Made by a program: the position numbers and the translations under genes. A DNA stretch of 64,000 bases, from the NCBI RefSeq assembly GCF_900108505.1, contig NZ_FNWU01000001.1:760725-824724 (forward strand), read 5' to 3'. The stretch comes from Halopenitus malekzadehii. GTDB lineage: Archaea > Halobacteriota > Halobacteria > Halobacteriales > Haloferacaceae. Position 1 is the stretch's first letter. Each line of letters begins with the position of its first letter. Of this stretch, positions 44,331-52,113 are shown piece by piece. Below the pieces are notes generated by a model. The model saw nothing but the letters and a program-made list of their open reading frames with translations. It had not been told where the DNA came from and ran no database searches.

Positions 44331-45477
44331 CAGAATCGCAACGCGATTCTGAGGACGTTGATTCGGAGCGTCCCCCTCCTAACCGCTTCTTGATGCCGCG
44401 AGAAAGAATGTTCCGCGCCGCATTCGCGTCTCTATCCGTCTCGAAACCGCACGCCGGGCACGAGTGTTCGCGTACCCACAGCGGCTTATCCGTCGAGACG
44501 CCGCATGCCGCACACTCTTTCGTCGTGCCACGCGGATTCACGGCGACAAAGTGCGTTCCTTCGCGTTCGCACTTGTACTCAAGCATCCGCAGGAACCTCC
44601 CCCACGCCGCACCCGCCCGGTTCCGCGAGTTGCCCGGGAGTTCGACAAGTCCCTTCGCGTCCAAGTCCTCGACGGCCACGAGGTCGTATTCGCGGGCGTA
44701 GTAGTTCGAGAGTTTGTGCAAGAAGTCTCGCCGCTTGCGCTTCAGGTCGGCGTGACGTTCGGCCACGACGCGGCGCTGTTTCTTCCAATTCGAGGAACCG
44801 TGTTCCTTCCGCGAGAGGTCGCGTTGGGCGCGTTCCAACCGCTCGCGTTCGTCGGACAGGTCGAGGGATTCGACGGCGGTTCCGTCGGTGTCGTGGGCGT
44901 ACTTGAGAATCCCTACGTCGATACCGACGCACTTCTCGGGATTCTCGGGTTTCTCCGGCGGGTCGTCGGGAGTCTCGACCCCGAGGATGGCGTACCACTT
45001 CCCGGTGGGTTCCTGCTTGACCGTGACGGTCTTGATTTCGGCGTCATCGGGAAGGTCACGGTGGAAAGTGAGCGGGATTTCCCCGAGTTTCGAGAGACAC
45101 AATCGTGTCCGACCACTCGTGTTCTTGAGCTCGAAGCCGGATTGACTGTAGGTGAAACTTCGGTACTCGCCCGGTGCCTTCCACTTGAGGGTGCCGACGC
45201 GGTAGCCGTTTTCTTTGTGACCGCGAAGTGTGGAGAGGCTGTCGTACAACCGCTGAACGACTTTCTGAAGCACCTTCGAGTGAACGCTCTTCAGGTCGTC
45301 CCACCACTTCTTGAGGCTCGGCAAGAGTTTCTGTTCGCTGTATGCCGAGGTCTGGTCGGTTCGGTTGAGACGGTGGAGGAAGTGGTTGTAGACTTGTCTA
45401 CAGGTATCGACAGTCCACGCTAATCGCTCTTCGAGCGCGTCGGACGGTCGGAGTCGATACCTGTAGTTGTAGTTCAT
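44185..45477 (-). CDS. tnpB: TnpB RNA-guided endonuclease (IS1341-type)
   Basis: A 430-residue TnpB. The RuvC acids are Asp in VGIDVGILKYA, Glu in AVEDLDAKGL and Asp in DRDANAARNIL. The zinc finger is CAACG ... CPACG. N-terminal RLRPSDALEERLAWTVDTCRQVYN and the region RQFLHKLSNYYAREYDLV-like (RDFLHKLSNYY) are standard. All catalytic motifs are present, so it appears functional. The C-terminal 15 residues (GSPTLKREGVSPSGRVG) are read from the right-end hairpin. The upstream RHH gene ends 1 nt before the start. Confidence 0.93.
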   Translation of the reverse strand: MNYNYRYRLRPSDALEERLAWTVDTCRQVYNHFLHRLNRTDQTSAYSEQKLLPSLKKWWDDLKSVHSKVLQKVVQRLYDSLSTLRGHKENGYRVGTLKWKAPGEYRSFTYSQSGFELKNTSGRTRLCLSKLGEIPLTFHRDLPDDAEIKTVTVKQEPTGKWYAILGVETPDDPPEKPENPEKCVGIDVGILKYAHDTDGTAVESLDLSDERERLERAQRDLSRKEHGSSNWKKQRRVVAERHADLKRKRRDFLHKLSNYYAREYDLVAVEDLDAKGLVELPGNSRNRAGAAWGRFLRMLEYKCEREGTHFVAVNPRGTTKECAACGVSTDKPLWVREHSCPACGFETDRDANAARNILSRGIKKRLGGGRSESTSSESRCDSDVRTRAALSSTPVETTLPADTPVSAKRVVETGSPTLKREGVSPSGRVG

Positions 45478-45600
45478 CTACGAGCGTTCTTCGATGAGTT
45501 CGTCAAGTTTCTCTTGGACGAACGACGAGAGGTTGAGGTGGTTGTCCTCGACCCACTCGGCTTGGTCGTCGCGGATAGAGATGTTCTTGCGCGTTGCCAT
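45478..45600 (-). CDS. Small RHH-type protein associated with tnpB
   Basis: A 40-residue protein, ATG at 45600, starting MATRKNISIRDDQAEWVEDN and ending FVQEKLDELIEERS. The strand (NISIRDD) and following helices fit a ribbon-helix-helix DNA-binding fold. Its stop is adjacent to the tnpB start (ATG at 45477), so it is co-transcribed. Similar small genes accompany haloarchaeal tnpB and may repress the element. Confidence 0.8.
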   Translation of the reverse strand: MATRKNISIRDDQAEWVEDNHLNLSSFVQEKLDELIEERS

Positions 45601-45753
45601 ATGACACAATACACAAACTACACAAATAAGGGTTGCGATTGCGTGGGCCTGTGGGCCGAGCGTTGGACGTGTTTGAGAACTGTGCGGCGCTGTATCCCCT
45701 CCCAACTCACTCGCTTCGATCGTTCGTTGAGGAAGGGGCCTTATCGCCTTAAA

Positions 45754-46047
45754 TCAGTAATCCTCGTCCATCAACCGGGGGTTCTGGACGCGGTGGAAGT
45801 CCTCTAACACGAACGCGGTCTGTTCCCGATCGAGACCGTACGCGTGGAACGCGGCCGCGTCGAGTTCGGCCTGCACCTCCCGCCGCTCGTCCATCTCCGT
45901 CGCCGGCTCGATACCGCCAAGCCGATCGCGCATCTCCTCGAAGTCCTCCCCGTAACAGTTGAGTCGGTCGGCCCGAGTCGAGATGTAGTCAAACCACTCG
46001 TCGCCTTCGGTGAGACGGGGGACCTGTGACTCGGTGAATTTGTGCAT
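45754..46047 (-). pseudogene. Truncated C-terminus of a DNA methylase/restriction protein (Eco57I/PglX-like)
   Basis: The about 97-residue frame MHKFTESQVPRLTEGDEWFD... ends AYGLDREQTAFVLEDFHRV and RLMDEDY. The motif YGL(T/D)REQxxFVL.DFH is characteristic of the very C-terminus of large haloarchaeal Eco57I/PglX-type methyltransferases. The whole catalytic part is missing and the last residues are cut next to the IS left end. It is a relic of a restriction or BREX-type gene removed by recombination or insertion. Confidence 0.6.
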
Positions 46048-46052
46048 ATCGG

Positions 46053-46298
46053 TCACCGGTGCTCGTCGATCCATCGGCACCACGCGTGAAAGTTTTCGGC
46101 GCCACACTGGTCGGCGATCGAGTGGAGCGTACCGATCCTGACTTCGTCGTGCTGCGGAACGTCGATGAGTCGTATCTCGCCAGTATCCGGATTTTCGTAC
46201 CGCAGTCGGATGTGGCTCCCTTCCCGGGAGACCGGTATGTATCCGAAGTCGATTAGCACGCCGACGATCTCATGTCCGGAAAATGTCGTCCGGACCAT
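46053..46298 (-). CDS. hicA: HicA-family mRNA interferase toxin
   Basis: An 81-residue toxin with a double-stranded-RNA-binding-like fold. FSGHEIVGVLIDFGYIPVSREGSHIRLRY contains the GSH motif with the catalytic His. It cleaves mRNA and is neutralised by HicB. It begins 3 nt after the hicB stop, so hicB is upstream in this operon. The last residues (AENFHAWCRWIDEHR) form a C-terminal helix. Confidence 0.85.
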   Translation of the reverse strand: MVRTTFSGHEIVGVLIDFGYIPVSREGSHIRLRYENPDTGEIRLIDVPQHDEVRIGTLHSIADQCGAENFHAWCRWIDEHR

Positions 46299-46301
46299 CC
46301 A

Positions 46302-46577
46302 TCACCGCATAAAGTCGGGGAGTTCCTTCGGCTCGTCGGGGACCTCGTCGGGATCGATTCCCAACTCCTCTTCGAGAAACGCATCGGGATCGTCGATCGG
46401 CTCGCCGCCCCCCTCGTGAAGTTCCAAAACCTCCGACAGGTAGCGGAGCGCCTCGCCGCGGGTGTCACCTCCGCGGGCCAGTCCCGTCTCCAGGTCCCTT
46501 GCGGTGATCGAGCCGTCGTCCTCGTGAATGAATTCGACGCCCTCACCATCGGGAGCGTCGCGTGTCGCGCTCGCCAT
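46302..46577 (-). CDS. hicB: HicB-family antitoxin
   Basis: A 91-residue HicB with the partial RNase-H-like fold: EFIHEDDGSITARDLETGLARGGDTRGEALRYLSEVLELHEGGG. The acidic C-terminus (DPDAFLEEELGIDPDEVPDEP) replaces a DNA-binding domain. ATG at 46577 is chosen; the frame upstream to 46757 may contain relics of another hicA. It pairs with the hicA gene directly downstream. Confidence 0.84.
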   Translation of the reverse strand: MASATRDAPDGEGVEFIHEDDGSITARDLETGLARGGDTRGEALRYLSEVLELHEGGGEPIDDPDAFLEEELGIDPDEVPDEPKELPDFMR

Positions 46578-46747
46578 ATTTTCCCTTCGAGAACCGAACG
46601 AATAAGCGTTCTGTCGAGCGGCAAGACCCGATCGGAACCCTCGGGTTTCACTTATGATCTCTCGACCGCCAAAACTCGCGTGAACCGGCTCGGGATCAAG
46701 CCCCCGAGGCACTCGGCCTGTTCCGCCTGTAGACCATTCCGGCGAGA

Positions 46748-47005
46748 CTACTCCCACGGCGGCTCCCCGGCGTCTTCGATCTCGTCGGGGTCCACGCCGA
46801 TCTCCTCGAAGAATGCCTCCTCGTCGTCGATCGGTTCCCCGCCGCCGGTATGGAGGGTCAGCGCGTCAGCGAGTCGCGACAGCGCGACCGGCTTCGACTC
46901 GCCGGACGCAGCGACCCCTGATTCGGCGTCGCGTGCCGTCACGAGGTCGTCCTCGTAGGTGAACTCCACCCCGTCGGCACGGTCGTTCTTCGACGTGGTC
47001 GCCAT
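46748..47005 (-). CDS. hicB: Orphan HicB-family antitoxin
   Basis: An 85-residue paralogue of the neighbouring HicB with the same plan: VEFTYEDDLVTARDAESGVAASGESKPVALSRLADALTLHTGGGEPIDDEEAFFEEIGVDPDEIED. No intact hicA follows. The 170-nt gap to the next hicB reads, on the minus strand, ASFGGREIISETRGFRSG, which resembles the start of HicA (FSGHEI...). This pattern suggests a duplicated hicBA module that lost its toxin. Confidence 0.78.
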   Translation of the reverse strand: MATTSKNDRADGVEFTYEDDLVTARDAESGVAASGESKPVALSRLADALTLHTGGGEPIDDEEAFFEEIGVDPDEIEDAGEPPWE

Positions 47006-47076
47006 TACCTGTATGGAGGCGCAGAACGGATAAAAAGTGTTCTGGCGAGTACTGGCCCGTCTTCGTGATCTGAGAG

Positions 47077-47163
47077 TCACTCGTCGCGATAGCAGTCCTC
47101 AGCATCCAGCTCGCCCTCGAGGTGCGCTCGCCCGCGATCGGAGATATCGTAGGAAGGTACGAA
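47077..47163 (-). pseudogene. C-terminal fragment of a PhiH1-type winged-helix repressor
   Basis: On the minus strand the frame reads VPSYDISDRGRAHLEGELDAED and stops at 47077. The pattern (Y.I...G.A.LEGELDAE) is the C-terminus of haloarchaeal PhiH1-repressor-like wHTH proteins. The rest of the gene is absent. It supports the view that 44-47.5 kb is a region of repeated insertion and loss. Confidence 0.5.
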
Positions 47164-47456
47164 CTCTCACTTCGATCGACGTTCAGGAACCGTGATCGAC
47201 GAGAACTCCGAGCCTCTCGCTCGTGTACCCGCTTCTTACCCCGGTCTTTCGAGCGATGCTCCCTGCGGTTAACTCGAGGGATTTGGGTGGCCCCAACGAC
47301 TGGAGGATGGACTGGTCTGCCGCCTTCATTCAGTCGATCGTTCTGTACAGTCGGTTTCGAGCGCGTGGAACACCCGTACGGCGTCTATGAGGACGACGTC
47401 GCCGAGGGCGTCGAGCGGTCCCGTTCCGTCTCGCGAGCCGGCCCGCCCATCGACGC
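47164..47456. other. Gene-poor stretch in the accessory region
   Basis: A plus-strand frame runs through here to 47460 but has no recognisable family, start signal or codon pattern. I regard the stretch as non-coding or a decayed gene. Its stop would overlap the convergent small gene in a CTAG. Confidence 0.4.
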
Positions 47457-47681
47457 CTAGATCTCCTCGAAGCCGTCGAAGGTGTCCCGGATCGCCCAGA
47501 ACGTCGACTGGGAGACGATGACGTCGCCGCGTCGAACCGCGGCCTGGAGGAGGCGGTTCGTCCGGCGGGGATCGAGCCCCTTGGCGGCCACGAGCTCGGC
47601 GAGCTCGGCGGCCGTACAGCCGGGATGATCCAGAACGAGCCCGACGACCACCTCGACGTCGTCCGATTCGGTGGCGGGCAT
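47457..47681 (-). CDS. Small winged-helix-like protein
   Basis: A 74-residue protein starting MPATESDDVEVVVGLVLDHP. Helices GCTAAELAELVAAKGLDPRRTNRLLQAAVRRGDV make an HTH-like arrangement, followed by a wing-like VIVSQSTFWAIRDTF. It may be a transcription regulator or a C-terminal-less relative of replication/repression proteins. ATG at 47681 fits haloarchaeal composition better than the upstream frame to 47906. The 350-nt upstream region has no recognised gene. Confidence 0.65.
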   Translation of the reverse strand: MPATESDDVEVVVGLVLDHPGCTAAELAELVAAKGLDPRRTNRLLQAAVRRGDVIVSQSTFWAIRDTFDGFEEI

Positions 47682-48035
47682 ACACGGGGAGAACCGCCCG
47701 TACCGGGTAGTTATGCGTTCGCTACGCGCGTTCCCGGGGGCTGCAACCGATCGGAACGGCCCGTTCGGTCGCGGACCGACGGGGGTGGCACCGACGGGGT
47801 GGCGTGATTCCGCGAAGAATCGGCGACGCCGATCGTGGGACGAATCGGGTGGTGGTGTGGGGGATCGACGTTCGGATCGGCGCCACCGGTCGGATCGCTC
47901 CGACACCGGCGGTTCGTCGGGTGGACATAAATATACTCACTGCCTACCGGGGGTCACCGTCCACGCGTTCCAGCGAAGTTCCTCCACCCGGCACGGGCAC
48001 CGGGTCGTCAGCGACCGTCCGAACGCGTCCTGCGG
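47682..48035. other. Intergenic region upstream of the small wHTH gene
   Basis: No gene is supported. A TATA-like ataaatatac lies at about 47927-47936. The rest is GC-rich and without obvious repeats. Confidence 0.4.
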
Positions 48036-49469
48036 CTAGCCGGCGCGGTAGGTTTCGGCCCACCGATCAGCAGCGCGATCGGAGAGCCACAGTCCCAGCC
48101 CGCCGAGGCCGACGGCGGCGAAAAGCGTTCCACCGATCACCGGTGCCGAAAGCGTTCGCGGTGCGACGACGAACCCGACGAGCAGGAGCGGGATCAACGG
48201 CAGGGCGACGCCGAGGAAGAAGGCGAGAAAGCGGGCCGTATCGAAGAGGAACTCGTTGGGCGAGAACCCGGCGATGGAGACGGTGAGCCCGTAGAAGTAG
48301 AGTGCACAGCCCGCGAGCACGGCCGCCCCGAGCAGCGCGTCGACGGGGGTCGTGGGAAAGACCACGAGCGCGGCGAGGTAGGTGACGCCGGCGGCGGGCA
48401 CGCCGATGAGGAGGAAGGCGAGGCGCTTCGCGCGGAAGACGTCGGCGACCGAGATGGGTAACAGGAGATACTCGTCGACGCCGTCGAACTGCGTGAGCCA
48501 GTTGTACGTGGTGAACGCGCTCAACGCGAGGACGGCGCCGAAGAAGACGCCGGTCGCGGGCCGAAGACCGACGATCGACTCCACGAGGTCGACAAGGGCC
48601 GCCACGAGTGCGAACAGGAGCCCGACGGAGACGAACGGCTTGGCGAAGCCGCCGGTTGACCGGCCGAGATCGAGCAGTGTCTTGGTGAGCAGCCCCGCCG
48701 TCTCCGCGGGGAGGCGACGCTCCAGGGCGCGGAAGCGGTTCGAGCGCGTGCGGGCGGGGCGTCGCATAGCCGGGTCGTACACACGGAACGCGGCCGCACC
48801 GCCGACCAGGACGGTGGCGGCGACGCTGATCGCCGCGAGCGGGCCGTCATCGACGACGACGAGCGCGTCCCAGGCCGGTGTGAGCGATCCCAACGAGGCG
48901 AGACCGACGATGCTGGCCCCCAGCAGACCGGCGACCGCCCATCGAGGGGCGCCGCGCGTTCGAGCCGCAATGGCCGCGACCGACAGGGTCAGCCCCGCGG
49001 CAAAGACCAGCGACAGCGAGACCCACACCCACGGGACGGCGGTCAGCGGGATCACGCTGATGGCAACGAGTGGCGAGAAGCCGAGCGCGATCGGCAACAC
49101 GAACAGGACCAGGTAGTAACACACGTCGGACAGGACGAACAGACCGATCAGCGTCCGACGTGAGACGGGAAGCGTCCGAAAGACGGACGACAACAGCGTC
49201 ACGTCGCCGAGGACGCGCTCTACCATCTCGGCCCCGACGAGGACGGCGGTGCCCGTGTACAGGCCGAACCCGAAGACGAGGACGTGAACGGCGGTATACA
49301 GCGTCGAGACGTCGGTTCGTCCGTAGTACGCGCCGGCGATGCCGCCGGCCGAGAGCACCGCGACGAGGAGGGGAAACGGCGCGAAGCGCGTGCCGCCGAA
49401 CAGCCGCGCGTGGAGCCGCCATTCCTGCCGCAACAGCTCGCGGAACACGGTGCGCGTGGCGCGGGTCAT
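48036..49469 (-). CDS. ABC-2-type exporter permease
   Basis: A 477-residue integral membrane protein with about 12 hydrophobic helices. It starts MTRATRTVFRELLRQEWRLH, typical of ABC-2-like permeases that follow an ATP-binding gene. Two half-repeats are visible, each opening with an amphipathic helix before the first TM (second near ETAGLLTKTLLDLGRS). The ATP-binding partner is directly upstream. Substrate is unknown. Confidence 0.83.
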   Translation of the reverse strand: MTRATRTVFRELLRQEWRLHARLFGGTRFAPFPLLVAVLSAGGIAGAYYGRTDVSTLYTAVHVLVFGFGLYTGTAVLVGAEMVERVLGDVTLLSSVFRTLPVSRRTLIGLFVLSDVCYYLVLFVLPIALGFSPLVAISVIPLTAVPWVWVSLSLVFAAGLTLSVAAIAARTRGAPRWAVAGLLGASIVGLASLGSLTPAWDALVVVDDGPLAAISVAATVLVGGAAAFRVYDPAMRRPARTRSNRFRALERRLPAETAGLLTKTLLDLGRSTGGFAKPFVSVGLLFALVAALVDLVESIVGLRPATGVFFGAVLALSAFTTYNWLTQFDGVDEYLLLPISVADVFRAKRLAFLLIGVPAAGVTYLAALVVFPTTPVDALLGAAVLAGCALYFYGLTVSIAGFSPNEFLFDTARFLAFFLGVALPLIPLLLVGFVVAPRTLSAPVIGGTLFAAVGLGGLGLWLSDRAADRWAETYRAG

Positions 49470-49476
49470 CGTCCCC

Positions 49477-50262
49477 TCACGCCCCTCCCGGCGGCGACGA
49501 GGCCGAATCGGAATCGGACGTCGCCGTCTGGCCGGCCGAATCCGCCGGATCGGCCGTCTCGACCGTCTCGAGAAAGACGTCGAGGAGGGAGTCCTCGGCG
49601 AAGGCCTCGGCGGCACGCTCGGCGACGATCCGGCCGTCGGACACGATTCCCACCCGCGTGCAGATGTCCTGGGCGACCTCGACGTTGTGCGTCGACACGA
49701 ACACGGCGTTGTCGGCCGCGGCGTACTCGCGGAGGGCACGCTTGACCCGCTCTTGAACGATCGGGTCGAGATTCGCCAGCGGCTCGTCGATGAAGACCGC
49801 CGCGGGCTCGTGCAGGAACGCCTGGGTCACCATCACCTTCTGTTGCTGGCCGCGTGAAAGATCCGCACAGAGCGTGTCGAGCGTTCCGGCGTAGCCGAGG
49901 CGATCGGCCCACGTCGCGACACGATCGCGAACCGTCATCTCGTCGAGATCGCGAACGCGGCCGACGAAGTCGAAGTACTCCCGCGGGGTGAGAAAGCTCG
50001 GGGGCGAAAGCTGTTCCGGGAGGATCCCGACGCGCTCTCGGGTCGCGACCGGCTCCATGGACGGATCGGTTCCGAGCACCTCGAGGTGCCCCGCATCGGG
50101 ACGAAGCTGCCCCGTGAGTATCTCCATCGTGGTCGTCTTGCCCGCGCCGTTCGGGCCGAGAAAGCCGTACAGCTCGCCGCGGTCGACGGCGACGGAGAGC
50201 CCGTCGAGTGCCCGGACCTCGCCGTAGGTCTTCCGGAGGTTTTTCGCGGAGATCGCGGTCAT
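49477..50262 (-). CDS. ABC transporter ATP-binding protein
   Basis: A 261-residue CcmA/NatA-like ABC ATPase: Walker A GPNGAGKTTT (about 36-45), Q-loop GILPEQLSPP, signature LSRGQQQK, Walker B AVFIDEPLANLD and switch His STHNV. The C-terminal 25 residues are Ser/Ala/Asp-rich. It forms an operon with the permease 7 nt downstream and is probably an exporter of unknown substrate. Confidence 0.9.
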   Translation of the reverse strand: MTAISAKNLRKTYGEVRALDGLSVAVDRGELYGFLGPNGAGKTTTMEILTGQLRPDAGHLEVLGTDPSMEPVATRERVGILPEQLSPPSFLTPREYFDFVGRVRDLDEMTVRDRVATWADRLGYAGTLDTLCADLSRGQQQKVMVTQAFLHEPAAVFIDEPLANLDPIVQERVKRALREYAAADNAVFVSTHNVEVAQDICTRVGIVSDGRIVAERAAEAFAEDSLLDVFLETVETADPADSAGQTATSDSDSASSPPGGA

Positions 50263-50400
50263 CGGGCAGTGGTTTCGACAGACGGTACAAAGCCGTACCG
50301 GAGGATCCGGGAACCGTCGGTGTGGGGTCCACGACCGGGCGCAGCGACACCACCCGTTCCAGTGGTTCGGCCCGGTCGACGTGCCGCACTCGGCTCCGTC

Positions 50401-50556
50401 TCACACACGTTTCGATCGGGCTTCCCTGACGCCGGCCCCGTCGCGGACCATATCCTCACAGTCGGGACAGACGCGGACGGCGTCGAGTTCCGGCGGGGCG
50501 AACACCCGGACGTAGCGTTCCGTCACGAACGAGCCGCAGTTCCGACATTCCGGCAT
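50401..50556 (-). CDS. Small zinc-ribbon protein (DUF7563-like, 51 residues)
   Basis: ATG at 50556, TGA at 50401-50403. The protein begins MPECRNCGSFVTERYVRVF and has a second pair in VCPDCEDMV, giving CxxC-(n)-CxxC. Such tiny zinc ribbons are widespread in haloarchaea (DUF7563 from memory). The function is unknown; nucleic-acid or protein binding is likely. It lies upstream of the ABC operon with a 138-nt gap. Confidence 0.78.
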   Translation of the reverse strand: MPECRNCGSFVTERYVRVFAPPELDAVRVCPDCEDMVRDGAGVREARSKRV

Positions 50557-50769
50557 CGATCGGGAGTTGGGAGTCGTCCCAGGTAGTGCTTTTGGCCGAG
50601 GCCATTGTCACCGATTCACATTCAGGGGTCGGAGGACCCCGATCGAGACCGCGTCGGGGAACCGTCGGACGCTCCGGGATCGGCTGACGACGATCCGGTC
50701 GACGGCGATCCGGCCAACGGCGATCCAGTCACCCGTCGGGATTAAGGCGACGGCGAGCGTATCGGACGT

Positions 50770-51312
50770 ATGAGCGAGACCACGGCGACGGCGACGGTCG
50801 GAGGCGGCTGCTTTTGGTGTACCGAGGCGGCGTTTCTGGAGGTATCCGGCGTCGAATCGGTGACGTCGGGCTATGCGGGCGGCGAGACCGCGGACCCGAC
50901 CTACCGGGAGGTTTGCACGGGCGAGACGGGCCACGCGGAGGTGGTTCAGGTGGAGTACGACCCGGACGTCCTCGAGTACGCCGACCTGCTCGAGGTGTTC
51001 TTCACCGTTCACGATCCAACACAGCTGAACCGGCAGGGTCCCGACGTGGGCTCACAGTACCGATCGATCATCCTGACACACGACGCGGACCAGCGGCAGC
51101 AGGCCGAGGCGTACGTCGAGGCGCTTGCCGTCGAGGGCGGGTATGACGACCCGATCGTCACCGAGATCGAACCGCTGGAGACGTTCTGGCGGGCCGAGGA
51201 GAAACATCAGAACTACTTCGAGAAGAACCCCGAGGACGCCTACTGCCGGATGCACGCCCAGCCGAAGGTGGAGACAGTCCGAGAACGGTTCCGCGAGGAA
51301 CAGACCGCGTAG
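50770..51312 (+). CDS. msrA: Peptide-methionine (S)-S-oxide reductase
   Basis: A 180-residue MsrA. The catalytic cysteine is in GGGCFWCTEAAF near the N-terminus, followed by VTSGYAGG, TGHAEVVQVEYDP, HDPTQLNRQGPDVGSQYRS and KHQNYFEKNP. It repairs oxidised methionine in proteins. The C-terminus has a single additional Cys (AYCRMHAQPK). It is a stand-alone gene convergent with the ATPase gene. Confidence 0.95.
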   Translation: MSETTATATVGGGCFWCTEAAFLEVSGVESVTSGYAGGETADPTYREVCTGETGHAEVVQVEYDPDVLEYADLLEVFFTVHDPTQLNRQGPDVGSQYRSIILTHDADQRQQAEAYVEALAVEGGYDDPIVTEIEPLETFWRAEEKHQNYFEKNPEDAYCRMHAQPKVETVRERFREEQTA

Positions 51313-51360
51313 CGATCGCCGCGGTGGCCGTGCGGGATGGCCGCCGTTCGGCGCCGGATC

Positions 51361-51969
51361 CTACTTGCCGAGCCGGATCGTCGGTTCCGCGTCCTCGCTC
51401 GTGGTGATGATGCCGTCGAAGAGCTGTTTGAGGGTGTTCATCGTCTGGTCGTCGTGGGCGCTCGAGTCGATACAGAAGAGCCCGAACCCGCCGACGCTCT
51501 GGACGCGGCCGGTGAAGACGTGGAGGAACCGGAAGACGGTCTGTAGCTCCGCATACATCAACAGCGTCGACAGCGAGTGGACCATGATGCGGTTGCGCTC
51601 GATCCCGCGGTCGGTGTAGAACTCCTCGAGGAACTCCGAGAGCTTGATCCCGATCCCGGTCATGTCGACCGGCGAGGAGGTGTACTTGATCCGGTCGTCG
51701 TCGCGGGCGTCACCGACGCCCTGCTGGCGGGTGACACAGTCGACGACCGCCACCGGCTTGTCCGCATAGTCGATCCGGGTGCCGAACTCCTCGAGCACGC
51801 GGTCACCGTTGTCCTTCGTCGTGACGATGATGGCGGACTCCCCGCTCTCAGTTCCATCGGCCAGAATGTCGAGCGCGAGGCTTCGCTTGCCGGTCAGGGC
51901 CGGTCCGCTGAGCAGAAGGTTCGTGCCCGGCTCGACCGCCGTCTCGAGATGGGGGCGGAGGTCATACAT
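51361..51969 (-). CDS. RecA-fold RAD55-like ATPase (DUF7504-like)
   Basis: A 202-residue KaiC/RAD55-like protein. The degenerate Walker A is LLLSGPALTGKRSLA and a Walker-B-like strand is GFGLFCIDSS. IMVHSLSTLLMYAEL and a cross-strand SSPVDMTGIGIKLSEFLE are typical of haloarchaeal HTR-like/RAD55 ATPases. It lacks the long C-terminal domains of KaiC. It may take part in signalling or DNA-related processes; the role is unknown. Confidence 0.82.
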   Translation of the reverse strand: MYDLRPHLETAVEPGTNLLLSGPALTGKRSLALDILADGTESGESAIIVTTKDNGDRVLEEFGTRIDYADKPVAVVDCVTRQQGVGDARDDDRIKYTSSPVDMTGIGIKLSEFLEEFYTDRGIERNRIMVHSLSTLLMYAELQTVFRFLHVFTGRVQSVGGFGLFCIDSSAHDDQTMNTLKQLFDGIITTSEDAEPTIRLGK

Positions 51970-52113
51970 CTGTGGTCCTCATCGGTCCCGCGCCGACCAG
52001 CGACGGCCGATCGGTTCCGCGACCGTCCTGCCGGGAATCATTGGGTGTCACAACGATATACGGTGCGGATATTATTCTTTTTGATTACCGCACGAGGTGG
52101 GGAAAGACCCCGA

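Larger units (their letters stand above)
44184..45752 (-). mobile_element. IS605-family (IS1341-type) tnpB element
   Basis: The element carries an intact tnpB and a small RHH-type gene and no tnpA. The right end (44188-44233) is a hairpin with 9-bp stem CCCCACCCT/AGGGTGGGG. The left end near 45696-45740 shows CCCCTCC facing GGAAGGGG. It separates an intact UPF0058 gene from a truncated methylase tail. Without tnpA it would need a transposase supplied in trans. Exact ends are estimated. Confidence 0.75.

Noticed and set aside
47122-47460. 112-codon plus-strand frame ending on the CTAG at 47457-47460
   Set aside because: No recognisable domain and a weak start. It may be decayed coding DNA, so it is described only as a gene-poor stretch.
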